16,414 nt of DNA. Source: CAZXFH01 sp964640055. GTDB taxonomy: Bacteria > Fidelibacterota > UBA2242 > JAFGTP01. Below the pieces are notes generated by a model that saw nothing but the letters and a program-made list of their open reading frames with translations, made no database searches and had not been told where the DNA came from. The DNA lies in the NCBI GenBank assembly GCA_964640055.1, contig CAZXFH010000059.1, positions 1 to 16,414 on the forward strand, written 5' to 3'. This document shows positions 6,794 through 13,887 of this stretch, piece by piece. Position 1 is the stretch's first letter; each line of letters opens with the position of its first letter. The translations under genes and the position numbers were made by a program.

Positions 6794-7642
6794 CTATTTA
6801 AAAATAATTTTTCTAATAATCCAGTGATTCAACCGGGGTGGTAAAAACTTATGAAGGTAATAACGCAACTTGGCTGTCGGTCCAATCACGTGGCGAAATT
6901 TTGGGTTACGCTGTAAGCTTATTTTTCCTATTAAATAGGCTATCTCTTGAGGACTACTTTTTAAATTGGCGGTTCGCTTTTTCCATTTTTCCAGGATCTT
7001 AAAGGCATAGCTGTGGTAGGGACTATCGGGATCCCGACTACCAAGGGCAAAATGTGCGTTTTCTTTTAAAGCTTTGGTCGGATAGGGACCCGGTTCTACC
7101 AGTATTACCTGGATCCCGAATGGAAGCAATTCCTGACGCAGACTTTCTGAAAATCCCTCTAGCGCCCATTTACTGGCATGGTAGCAACTCATTCCGGGAA
7201 TAGCGGTCAAGCCGGCTGTACTCGAAATATTGATGATCTTACCGGTCCCGGCAGGGCGCATCAAAGGCAAAGCTGCGCGGGTTACATTTAATACACCAAA
7301 AAAATTAGTCTCCATCTGCGCCCGAACTTCCGCGGGGGTAGTATCCTCAAAAAATCCGCCCAATCCATACCCGGCATTGTTTACTAAGATATCCAGACGG
7401 TGATAACGCTCTGCGATCATCCGGAGGACATGGCGGATGGTATCCGGTTGGGTAACATCCAGGGGCTGGATCACAACCGGTAGATTTTCACGCTGAACAA
7501 AGCCGGTCAGCTGCTGACTTTTATCTAAATTACGCATGGTAGCGACTATGCGCAATCCCTGTCGAGCCAGATGTATGGCTGACCACAATCCGAAGCCACT
7601 GGAACAACCGGTGATCAGAATTACTTTTTGTTCCTCTTTAAT
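6794..7642 (-). CDS. Short-chain dehydrogenase/reductase (classical SDR) with an unusual start codon
   Basis: An NAD(P)-dependent oxidoreductase of about 282 residues when read from an ATT at 7642. All SDR hallmarks are present: the cofactor loop TGCSSGFG (12-19), NNAG (88-91), Ser141 in NISSTAG, and the active-site YHASK (Tyr154, Lys158), followed by EPGPYPT. Conventional start choices fail. The first ATG/GTG/TTG-type codon in frame is TTG at 7588, which lies after the TGxxxGxG loop and would remove it. The frame is open back to a TAA at 7669-7667 and contains no ATG, GTG or TTG in that stretch. ATT at 7642 sits 8 bases after GGAGG within GGAGGGGGG, a very strong ribosome binding site, and gives IKEEQKVILITG, the expected first strand. 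The substrate is unknown; the C-terminal half resembles SDRs acting on hydrophobic alcohols or ketones. Stop TAG. Confidence 0.88.
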   Translation of the reverse strand: MKEEQKVILITGCSSGFGLWSAIHLARQGLRIVATMRNLDKSQQLTGFVQRENLPVVIQPLDVTQPDTIRHVLRMIAERYHRLDILVNNAGYGLGGFFEDTTPAEVRAQMETNFFGVLNVTRAALPLMRPAGTGKIINISSTAGLTAIPGMSCYHASKWALEGFSESLRQELLPFGIQVILVEPGPYPTKALKENAHFALGSRDPDSPYHSYAFKILEKWKKRTANLKSSPQEIAYLIGKISLQRNPKFRHVIGPTAKLRYYLHKFLPPRLNHWIIRKIIFK

Positions 7643-7786
7643 AGCACCCCCCTCCGATACGTTTGCTTATTTCAAAATCTCAATAATAAAGGCATGTTTC
7701 TCCTACCATCCGGAAAGATCTGCGCATTCCTTAAATCTAAAATATATCTGCCATGAAAGAATAGGTTTTTATTACTTATGAGCTGA

Positions 7787-8371
7787 TTATTTTTCATTGG
7801 CGCTAAATCTGTCTTGAATAATATTAACAACCGAAAAATATACATCGCTGACAATATAGCCAAGACCCAATCCCAGGAGAGCACCGCCCAGTACATCGCC
7901 GGGATAATGGACTCCCAGATAAATACGGCTATAGGAAATGATCGCTGCCCAGATAAAAATAGATATGCTAAAATACCTGTTTTCAAATAGATAGTGAAGG
8001 AAGCTGGCTGCGGCAAACGTATTGGCGGCATGGGAGGAAACAAAGCCATATTTACCGCCACATTTGCCATGAACCAGATGAACCAATTCAGTAATAGCCG
8101 GATTGTGACATGGCCGCAGGCGATGGAACACTTCCTTGAAGCAGACCACAGATAGCTGATCACTAAGGGTAATCAGAACCGCCAACGTAAGGATCAGACC
8201 TATCGATTTCCAGCGATAACGCCAGATCAGAAAGGCAATCAAAACCAGGTAAATGGGATACCAACTGCTCTTGGTGCTGATCCACCACATGACTTGATCC
8301 CAGCCGGGCGTATGTAATCCGTTTATAAATAGAAAAAGGTGTGTATCCCAGGTGCTCAGGGTTTCAAGCAT
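7787..8371 (-). CDS. PAP2-family membrane phosphatase
   Basis: A 194-residue integral membrane protein with about five or six helices and the complete three-part PAP2 signature: K79xxxxxxR86P87 in KEVFHRLRP, SSHA (112-115, His114) in YGFVSSHAANTF, and SRIYLGVHYPGD (Ser148, Arg149, His155, Asp159). The two histidines are the nucleophile and acid/base of the family, which removes phosphate from lipid phosphates such as undecaprenyl diphosphate, phosphatidate or phosphatidylglycerol phosphate; which of these cannot be decided. The second motif has SSHA instead of the common SGH. The gene starts 8 bases after the radical SAM stop codon and lacks a clear Shine-Dalgarno, so it is probably translated by coupling within one operon. 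Stop TAA. Confidence 0.88.
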   Translation of the reverse strand: MLETLSTWDTHLFLFINGLHTPGWDQVMWWISTKSSWYPIYLVLIAFLIWRYRWKSIGLILTLAVLITLSDQLSVVCFKEVFHRLRPCHNPAITELVHLVHGKCGGKYGFVSSHAANTFAAASFLHYLFENRYFSISIFIWAAIISYSRIYLGVHYPGDVLGGALLGLGLGYIVSDVYFSVVNIIQDRFSANEK

Positions 8372-8379
8372 AGTAAAAA

Positions 8380-9504
8380 TTAATTTTGATGGATAGGATG
8401 TTCCCGGGGCTGGTTATTTGTATTCCAGGTCCCGAATCTTTTAAATTTTTCTTCCAATATTTCCCGATGTGCGTAAAGCACGCAGCCCAATTGAGGTGGA
8501 TCTAATTTTTTGATATAGTCTCTTAAATAGCAGAATACAGGGGCTTTTAAAGCCGCTTTCAAAGATTTTTGCCGCAGAGAATTACAGGCAAAATGGGAAA
8601 AAGGACAAGGCTCAAGTTCACCGCGAGCGTTAATAAGCACAAAGCCCTTCCCCGCTGCCAAACAGGTACCGCCATCTTCATATTCATCATCCGGAATATG
8701 CATTAAATAAATATCTTTAGAGCGTCGAAACTGTTTGACCTGTTGATGAAACCACTGCTGCTCTGGCGGTGACGGAACCATATCTTGGTCGATATTCTGA
8801 TCATAGGGCACATACCCGGAGAACAAACCCATTTTACAGCCTCTGTTGATCATGCCATCGATAAAAGCATCACTGCCCAAATATTCATGGTTCTTATGGG
8901 TAACCATGGCAGAAAAACCAAAAAAGGCCCGGAATCGTCTTAACAGGTGCATGGATCTGATGACCTGCCGATACATACCCCGCCCTCGCCTTTCATCGGT
9001 TAAAACCGCATCTCCTTCTAAACTTAACAGAGGAATGATATTACAACCTTGTCCAATTTGCTGGGCTACCCGCGGGGTGATACCGCTACTGTTATTAAAG
9101 AGTAAAAAGATTATTTCAGGATGCTTAAGCAGTACTTTTAGAAGCCCGGCCCGGAGTAGCGGTTCACCACCAGTAATTACAAAAAATAAGATTCCCAGTT
9201 GTTCGGCCTGGGTCAACGAATGATCAATTTCCGCCAATGAGAGCTCATTGTCCACAGGATAATGACGGCTGTAGCAGCCGCGACAGGTCAGATTACATTT
9301 CATGGTGGCGCTGAAAATAATAAAGGGTGATACTACCAGTTTTTCATTCTTCCATAGGGCGGTGCGTCTGCGGTGGGCATTCCGAAAATTGTGATAGACT
9401 TTTAGTATCTGGAATAATTTTTTAAAATCCCTACCGATCCATAGCCGGAAAATGTTTTTGATTCCTGCTTTTATATCCTGGTCAAAACGATTACTTACAC
9501 CCAT
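8380..9504 (-). CDS. Radical SAM protein with a cysteine-rich C-terminal region
   Basis: A 374-residue radical S-adenosylmethionine enzyme. The [4Fe-4S] motif is CNLTCRGC (Cys70, Cys74, Cys77) and the SAM-binding motif TGGEPLLR follows at 111-118. The C-terminal part has Cys281 (GGTCLAAG), Cys300 in ELEPCPFSHFAC, Cys307, Cys325 and Cys341, a pattern like the auxiliary cluster-binding SPASM or twitch regions of peptide- and carbohydrate-modifying members. The first 55 residues are basic and helical, which may place it at the membrane. The substrate is unknown. The PAP2 gene follows after 8 bases, and a 62-residue ORF precedes it by 13 bases, a position where peptide substrates of such enzymes sometimes sit. 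No strong Shine-Dalgarno is visible before the ATG. Stop TAA. Confidence 0.85.
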   Translation of the reverse strand: MGVSNRFDQDIKAGIKNIFRLWIGRDFKKLFQILKVYHNFRNAHRRRTALWKNEKLVVSPFIIFSATMKCNLTCRGCYSRHYPVDNELSLAEIDHSLTQAEQLGILFFVITGGEPLLRAGLLKVLLKHPEIIFLLFNNSSGITPRVAQQIGQGCNIIPLLSLEGDAVLTDERRGRGMYRQVIRSMHLLRRFRAFFGFSAMVTHKNHEYLGSDAFIDGMINRGCKMGLFSGYVPYDQNIDQDMVPSPPEQQWFHQQVKQFRRSKDIYLMHIPDDEYEDGGTCLAAGKGFVLINARGELEPCPFSHFACNSLRQKSLKAALKAPVFCYLRDYIKKLDPPQLGCVLYAHREILEEKFKRFGTWNTNNQPREHPIHQN

Positions 9505-9517
9505 AAAATCTCAATTA

Positions 9518-9706
9518 TTAATATAGCCACGGATTAAGTTGACTATCCAAATTAACTCTTAAAAATATAAAATTCCCTGTTAAAAAGGGGAAGTGTGATA
9601 CTGTTTTTGTATACCATTGATACAGGACTTGGGTAATATTTCGGCCGGAATGCATGGCTGCCGGTATGCCACCCCTCCCAATGATTATAATCTCTTTTCC
9701 TGGCAT
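9518..9706 (-). CDS. Hypothetical 62-residue protein upstream of the radical SAM gene
   Basis: An ATG at 9706 preceded by AGGGGAG with 7 bases spacing, the best ribosome binding site in this part of the window, opens a 62-residue frame. It begins MPGKEIIIIGRGGIPAAMHSG and ends LDSQLNPWLY, with stop TAA 13 bases before the radical SAM start. The upstream DNA is AT-rich and could hold a promoter. I recognise no family. There are no cysteines and no clear signal peptide. It may be a real small gene, a precursor peptide for the enzyme, or a fragment of a decayed gene. Confidence 0.45.
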   Translation of the reverse strand: MPGKEIIIIGRGGIPAAMHSGRNITQVLYQWYTKTVSHFPFLTGNFIFLRVNLDSQLNPWLY

Positions 9707-9976
9707 CTATATACTCCCCTTAATGTCTGGGGCAATCTAAATATTTTAACAAAAGAATATAAACAAATTATAAACAAGGCGGTTCTCCCGGGAATAATTT
9801 CACTGACAGACGGTTCTGAACCACAGCTAACAGCCCGGTAACCACGATCGGGTCAATTGACTTTACCTGAAAATTACTTATTTGTTTAAATTTTGTTAAT
9901 CCTGGATTCGATGTGCAAAGAAGTGAAAGCGCTCCCGGCAAAATTTATCGCCATAGATACTTGGTCGATAGCCTGT
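9707..9976. other. Intergenic region between the nqrM-like gene and the 62-residue ORF
   Basis: No gene is convincing on either strand. The part nearest the 62-residue ORF (about 9720-9775) is very AT-rich and is the likely promoter zone for the radical SAM unit, but no clear -35/-10 pair stands out. The heptamer CGGTTCT occurs twice (9780-9786 and 9811-9817), and the second copy is part of the palindrome GGTTCTGAACC (9812-9822), a possible operator. I see no convincing terminator for the nqr transcript. Confidence 0.4.
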
Positions 9977-10117
9977 CTATCTACAGACTGTTTTGATACC
10001 AGCATGACAGCCACCCGCACAACGGTCCTGCTTTTTATAGCCTGCAAATAACAGGCTCAGGCTAAAGAGAGCAAAGCAAAACAAAGCTGCCAGAAAAGAA
10101 ATCAGCATGACTATCAT
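9977..10117 (-). CDS. nqrM: NqrM-like Na+-NQR maturation protein (DUF539 type), 46 residues
   Basis: A 46-residue peptide with one transmembrane helix (about 2-26, MLISFLAALFCFALFSLSLL) followed by a short cytoplasmic tail with three cysteines, RCAGGCHAGIKTVCR. NqrM proteins have this build: a single N-terminal helix and a tail with a C-x-GG motif and further cysteines. They are needed to insert iron into the NqrD/NqrE centre. The ATG at 10117 lies 3 bases after the CBS gene stop, with AAGGGAAG in the end of that gene as ribosome binding site, so it is the last gene of the nqr transcript. It is shorter than the proteobacterial NqrM I remember, and the call rests on layout, the Cys pattern and the location. 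Stop TAG. Confidence 0.6.
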   Translation of the reverse strand: MIVMLISFLAALFCFALFSLSLLFAGYKKQDRCAGGCHAGIKTVCR

Positions 10118-10120
10118 ATA

Positions 10121-10576
10121 TTACTTCCCTTTCTCATTCCAGCCCCAATTCTCATAGTAATCCCAGCTGATACTTTTCAACTGGCGGGTACGCTCCATCA
10201 GACAGGCCCGCAGTACATCACCGGAGGATAGAATACCGATGATCTGGCCCTCTTTTTCTACAAACAGGTGTCTAATATACAGTCCTAACATTTTATCCGG
10301 AAGTTTATATATAGGCTCATCATAGGCTACTTTATGCAACTGGGTAGACATATGATCGGCCATTTTGGCTTTATGCAGGTCAAAATTTTCAATCAAACTG
10401 TCTGCCATTAAATCCCGCTCGGTCCAGATACCGATTACGTTTCCCTTGTCCTGAACAACAATAGCCCCTGTCTGGTATTCTACCATGGTTTTTAAGGCAT
10501 CATATAAATGGGTCTCGGGTGAAACCGTCAACATGGGGCGTTCTTTTTCATTCAGGATCTGCTCTGCCGTTTTCAT
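10121..10576 (-). CDS. Tandem CBS-domain protein in the nqr operon
   Basis: A 151-residue soluble protein made almost only of two CBS domains (about 5-62 and 72-128). Each shows the usual strand-turn pattern ending in GIWTERDL and GILSSGDV. A pair of CBS domains normally folds into one Bateman module that binds AMP, ATP, SAM or another adenosine ligand and controls a partner. The last 20 residues are aromatic and charged (SWDYYENWGWNEKGK), possibly a docking tail. GAGAGG precedes the ATG by 9 bases. The gene lies 36 bases after nqrF and 3 bases before the nqrM-like gene, so it is probably cotranscribed with the Na+ pump. Regulation of the pump by this protein is my inference. Stop TAA. Confidence 0.85.
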   Translation of the reverse strand: MKTAEQILNEKERPMLTVSPETHLYDALKTMVEYQTGAIVVQDKGNVIGIWTERDLMADSLIENFDLHKAKMADHMSTQLHKVAYDEPIYKLPDKMLGLYIRHLFVEKEGQIIGILSSGDVLRACLMERTRQLKSISWDYYENWGWNEKGK

Positions 10577-10596
10577 TGTTATCGCCTCTCAATTAT

Positions 10597-10610
10597 TATA
10601 AAATTTTATA
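10597..10610. repeat. 14-bp AT palindrome between nqrF and the CBS gene
   Basis: TATAAAATTTTATA is a perfect palindrome three bases after the nqrF stop codon, in the 36-base gap before the CBS gene. It could be an operator or an mRNA processing element, or simply AT-rich spacer. It lacks the GC stem of a terminator. Confidence 0.35.
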
Positions 10611-10612
10611 CA

Positions 10613-11845
10613 TTAACCAAAATCATCATACAGAATATTTTCCGGTTCCACTCCCAAACGATCCAGCATATCAGTGGTTGCTTTGATCATCAAGGGAGGG
10701 CCACAGATATAATATTCACAATCTTCCGGTGCCGGATGATCCTTTAAATAACTGTCAAAGAGAACTTGATGAATGAATCCACATAATCCCTTCCAATCAT
10801 TTTCGGGTAAAGGATCGGAGAGGGCTAAAAACCACTCAAAGTTATCATATTTCTCTGCTAATTGATTAAAATCCTCCCGATAAAAGGTTTCTCTAAGACT
10901 GCGGGCTCCATACCAGAAAGTTATTTTTCGGTCAGTATTGATCCGTTTTAATTGATCAAAAATATGCGAGCGCATGGGGGCCATACCCGCCCCGCCGCCT
11001 ATAAAAACCATTTCATTATCTGTTTCCTGGGCAAAAAATTCTCCGTAGGGTCCGGAAATAGTCAGGCGGTCACCGGGTTTTAAATTAAAAAGGTAGGACG
11101 ACATTTTTCCAGGGGGAGCATCCGGTTTTTCTCTGGGCGGCAGTGCAATCCGCACATTCAGGATAATAACCCCTTTCTCTGCGGGATAATTGGCCATGGA
11201 ATAGGCGCGGCTGATTTCTTCATCTACTTCTGAAGTGTGGCGCCACAGATTCATTGCATCCCAGTCGCCTTGATATTCATCATCAATGTCAAAGTCTTTA
11301 AAGCTTACTTGATGGGGCGGGACTTCAATCTGTATATATCCGCCTGCCCGAAAATCCATATCCTCCCCGGCCGGCAACTCGAGTATCAATTCTTTAATAA
11401 ATGTGGCCACATTTCGATTGGATTTAACCCGGCAATCCCACTGCCGGATTTCAAAGATTTCCGGCGGTATTTCCAATCTCAAATCTTCTTTTACGGTCAA
11501 CTGACAGGCCAGACGGTACCCTTCGCGCGCTTCGCCACGCGTGACCAGTGAGGCTTCCGTGGGTAATAATTCACCGCCCCCTTCAACCACTTTTACTTTG
11601 CACATACCGCAGGTTCCACCTCCACCACAGGCGCTAGGAAGATAAATATCCTCACTACCCAAGAGACCCAGTAATTTATCGCCAATCGGGGCTTTAAACC
11701 CCTTATCCGGATCATCATTAATCTCAATCTGGACTTCGCCACTGGGAACCAGTTGATGTCGGGAGAATAAGATCAACACCACCAGCAACAATACAATGCT
11801 GGTAAATATTAACACGCTTAATATGATCAATCCAATGCCACTCAT
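10613..11845 (-). CDS. nqrF: Na+-NQR subunit F, NADH dehydrogenase
   Basis: The electron-entry subunit, 410 residues. One N-terminal helix (about 4-27) anchors it in the inner membrane. A plant-type ferredoxin domain follows with Cys73, Cys79, Cys82 and Cys114 for the [2Fe-2S] cluster. The ferredoxin-reductase part then has the FAD motif RAYSMAN (213-219), GPYGEF (265-270), the NADH-binding GGGAGMAP (283-290), and YYICGPPLMI (378-387). The chain ends ILYDDFG, the usual NqrF C-terminus with its aromatic residue near the flavin. It oxidises NADH and passes electrons through FAD and the cluster to NqrD/E. The start lies 10 bases after the nqrE stop, behind a weak GAGAG. All catalytic residues are in place and the length is normal. 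Confidence 0.97.
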   Translation of the reverse strand: MSGIGLIILSVLIFTSIVLLLVVLILFSRHQLVPSGEVQIEINDDPDKGFKAPIGDKLLGLLGSEDIYLPSACGGGGTCGMCKVKVVEGGGELLPTEASLVTRGEAREGYRLACQLTVKEDLRLEIPPEIFEIRQWDCRVKSNRNVATFIKELILELPAGEDMDFRAGGYIQIEVPPHQVSFKDFDIDDEYQGDWDAMNLWRHTSEVDEEISRAYSMANYPAEKGVIILNVRIALPPREKPDAPPGKMSSYLFNLKPGDRLTISGPYGEFFAQETDNEMVFIGGGAGMAPMRSHIFDQLKRINTDRKITFWYGARSLRETFYREDFNQLAEKYDNFEWFLALSDPLPENDWKGLCGFIHQVLFDSYLKDHPAPEDCEYYICGPPLMIKATTDMLDRLGVEPENILYDDFG

Positions 11846-11855
11846 GCAAAATCTC

Positions 11856-12467
11856 TCAGAGTTGTATTCCGGAAAATAACATAAAGGCTATAGCCATTAA
11901 GCCAACTGTGATGAAAGTGATTCCCAGGCCTCGCAAACCCTCGGGAATATTGCTATATTTCATTTTCTCCCGAATGCCGGCCAAGGCAATAATTGCCAGC
12001 GCAAAGCCGGTGCCCGAGCCCAAACCGAAAACGGTACTTTCCGCAAAATTATAATTGCGTTCCACCATAAAAAGAGTGCCGCCCAGAATGGCACAATTCA
12101 CCGTAATCAGTGGCAAAAAGATCCCCAGCGCATGATATAATTTGGGCACAAAATTATCCAGCGTCATTTCCAGAATCTGCACCATAGCTGCAATGACGCC
12201 GATGTAGGTAACCAATCCTAAAAAAGAAAGATCCACATTAGGCAGTCCCAGCCAGGCCAAAGCCCCCTCTGCCAAAACATTTTGATAAATTAAGTTATTG
12301 ACCGGTACGGTAATGGTCTGCACTACCACAACTGCGAATCCAAGGCCAATCGCCGTATCCACTCGTTTGGAAACCGCCAGAAAGGTACACATGCCCAGAA
12401 AAAAGGCCAGGGCCATGTTTTCCACAAAAATAGACTTGATAAACAGACTGAGATAATGTTCCAGCAT
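11856..12467 (-). CDS. nqrE: Na+-NQR subunit E
   Basis: A 203-residue integral membrane protein with six predicted helices, closely related to NqrD in inverted topology. Cys27 (FLGMCTFLAVS) and Cys125 (TVNCAILGG) match the two conserved cysteines that, with the pair in NqrD, hold the iron centre between the two subunits in the middle of the membrane. VTYIGVIAAMVQILEM and GLGSGTGFALAII are family-typical. The ATG lies 3 bases after the nqrD stop, with GGAGG inside the nqrD end as ribosome binding site, so the pair is translationally coupled. Stop TGA. Confidence 0.97.
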   Translation of the reverse strand: MLEHYLSLFIKSIFVENMALAFFLGMCTFLAVSKRVDTAIGLGFAVVVVQTITVPVNNLIYQNVLAEGALAWLGLPNVDLSFLGLVTYIGVIAAMVQILEMTLDNFVPKLYHALGIFLPLITVNCAILGGTLFMVERNYNFAESTVFGLGSGTGFALAIIALAGIREKMKYSNIPEGLRGLGITFITVGLMAIAFMLFSGIQL

Positions 12468-12470
12468 GCC

Positions 12471-13091
12471 CTAGGCCTCCTCTATCTGTTCGGGTTTAAA
12501 GGTGCGTATTATCCAGATCAGAAACCCGATTAAGAAAAAGGCGCTGGGTGCCAGCAGGAAAAGACCGTTGGGTAAATACCATCCGCCTGCGGTGGTCACA
12601 GGTAAAACCGTTATTCCCAACAACTTTCCGGCACCGAATAATTCACGAAAAGTGCCCACAATAATCAATACCATCGTGTATCCCAAACCATTACCTATCC
12701 CATCCATAAAACTCGCTAGAGGTTTGTTATGCAGGGCAAAGGCCTCCGCCCGCCCTAATATAATACAATTGGTAATGATCAACCCCACGTAAACGGATAG
12801 TTGCTTACTGATATTATAGGCAAAAGCTTTGATAACCTGATCGGCAATAATCACCAAGGAAGCAATAATGGTCATTTCCACAATAATACGAATAGTGCCG
12901 GGAATGGATTTACGGATTAGGCTGACAAATAAATTGGAAAAAGTCAGCACAAAAATGACGGCAAGTGACATGACCAGAGAGGTTTCCAGTTTGGTGGTAA
13001 CTGCCAGAGCAGAACAAATTCCCAAAATACGATAAGCAATGGGATTCTCATCGAAAATCGGTGTTTTGAGTAAGCGTTTATATTTACCCAT
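12471..13091 (-). CDS. nqrD: Na+-NQR subunit D
   Basis: A 206-residue membrane protein with six helices and the NqrD signature: NPIAYRILGICSALAVTT near the start with Cys26, and LIITNCIILGRAEAFA with Cys109. These two cysteines share an iron centre with NqrE. FMDGIGNGLGYTMVL and GTFRELFGAGKLLG follow, both well conserved in the family. The start is 1 base after the nqrC stop, and GGAAGGA in the nqrC end gives the ribosome binding site. The C-terminus (FKPEQIEEA) is short and charged. Normal in length; stop TAG. Confidence 0.97.
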   Translation of the reverse strand: MGKYKRLLKTPIFDENPIAYRILGICSALAVTTKLETSLVMSLAVIFVLTFSNLFVSLIRKSIPGTIRIIVEMTIIASLVIIADQVIKAFAYNISKQLSVYVGLIITNCIILGRAEAFALHNKPLASFMDGIGNGLGYTMVLIIVGTFRELFGAGKLLGITVLPVTTAGGWYLPNGLFLLAPSAFFLIGFLIWIIRTFKPEQIEEA

Positions 13092-13092
13092 C

Positions 13093-13887
13093 TTATCCTT
13101 CCTGTGCGGCTAATTTTTTTAGAAATGGCCCATAACCATTTTCTCCCAGCCAGTATTTAACCAGCCGGTCCACACCATTGGTGGTCAGAGTTGCCCCGGA
13201 AATACCGTCAACCTTATAGCGTGCTTGCGGATCACCCGAGGCCACTTGACCCTTAATAACGGTTAATCTAACCTGATGATCCGGACCATATATCTTTTTG
13301 CCTTCCCATTTGGCTTGCCAGTCAGGATTACCAATTTCACCCCCCAATCCGGGTGTTTCCCCGTGCTCATAGAATGTTAAGCCGGTCACGGTCTGGAGAT
13401 CCTCTCCCAGTGCAATAAAGCCATACATGGTGGACCAGAGCCCTTTGCCATGGACGGGTAGTATGATTTGACGCAAATCCCCCCAGCGGATGACCTTGTA
13501 AACCATCATATGTGTAGGACGCCGGTTTATACCGGCAATATCCTGATCCGCAGGAATTGATTGGCTATACCGTTGGTATCGGCTAAAAGTCTTTACTTCA
13601 AAATTGTCCGGATTCAGGGTATCGTTATAAGCTGTTTCCGGAATGAATTCTCCGGTTTCCAAATTAACAATCTCAGGGCAAATATACTGCTCATAGATTT
13701 TAAGCACTTCTGTAGTATCACTGTATAAGTCAGCCACTATAATAATATTTTTCAGCTCTTCCTGCTTTTCATTTTTTTTCTGCAAACTTTTTAGGCTTAC
13801 CGCGGTTGTGGAGACCAGCAGCGAGCATACCAGACAAACACTGAGCGCAATAAGTAGAGTTTTTCGTGTGGTACTATCGCGAGACAT
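13093..13887 (-). CDS. nqrC: Na+-NQR subunit C, covalent FMN subunit
   Basis: 264 residues from the ATG at 13887, which is preferred over the open frame reaching 13959 because AAAGG lies six bases before it and the extra 24 residues lie wholly over the nqrB frame. One N-terminal helix (about 9-32) anchors a periplasmic domain. Family landmarks are GKGLWSTMYGFIAL, FYEHGETPGLGGEI, and the flavinylation motif DGISGATLTTNGV, with Thr233 of S-G-A-T-L-T as the FMN attachment site. The flavin is added by ApbE, which is not encoded in this window. The gene overlaps nqrB by 14 bases. The acidic insert around 75-125 is somewhat divergent, but the length is normal. Stop TAA. Confidence 0.96.
   Translation of the reverse strand: MSRDSTTRKTLLIALSVCLVCSLLVSTTAVSLKSLQKKNEKQEELKNIIIVADLYSDTTEVLKIYEQYICPEIVNLETGEFIPETAYNDTLNPDNFEVKTFSRYQRYSQSIPADQDIAGINRRPTHMMVYKVIRWGDLRQIILPVHGKGLWSTMYGFIALGEDLQTVTGLTFYEHGETPGLGGEIGNPDWQAKWEGKKIYGPDHQVRLTVIKGQVASGDPQARYKVDGISGATLTTNGVDRLVKYWLGENGYGPFLKKLAAQEG

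Noticed and set aside
7672..8163. Minus-strand frame of 163 codons
   Set aside because: It overlaps the PAP2 gene in another frame. The PAP2 frame carries all three catalytic motifs, and this one has none.
9617..9841. Plus-strand frame of 74 codons in the intergenic region
   Set aside because: No ribosome binding site and no recognisable domain. It runs through the AT-rich promoter zone and opposite the 62-residue ORF, which has a much better start signal.
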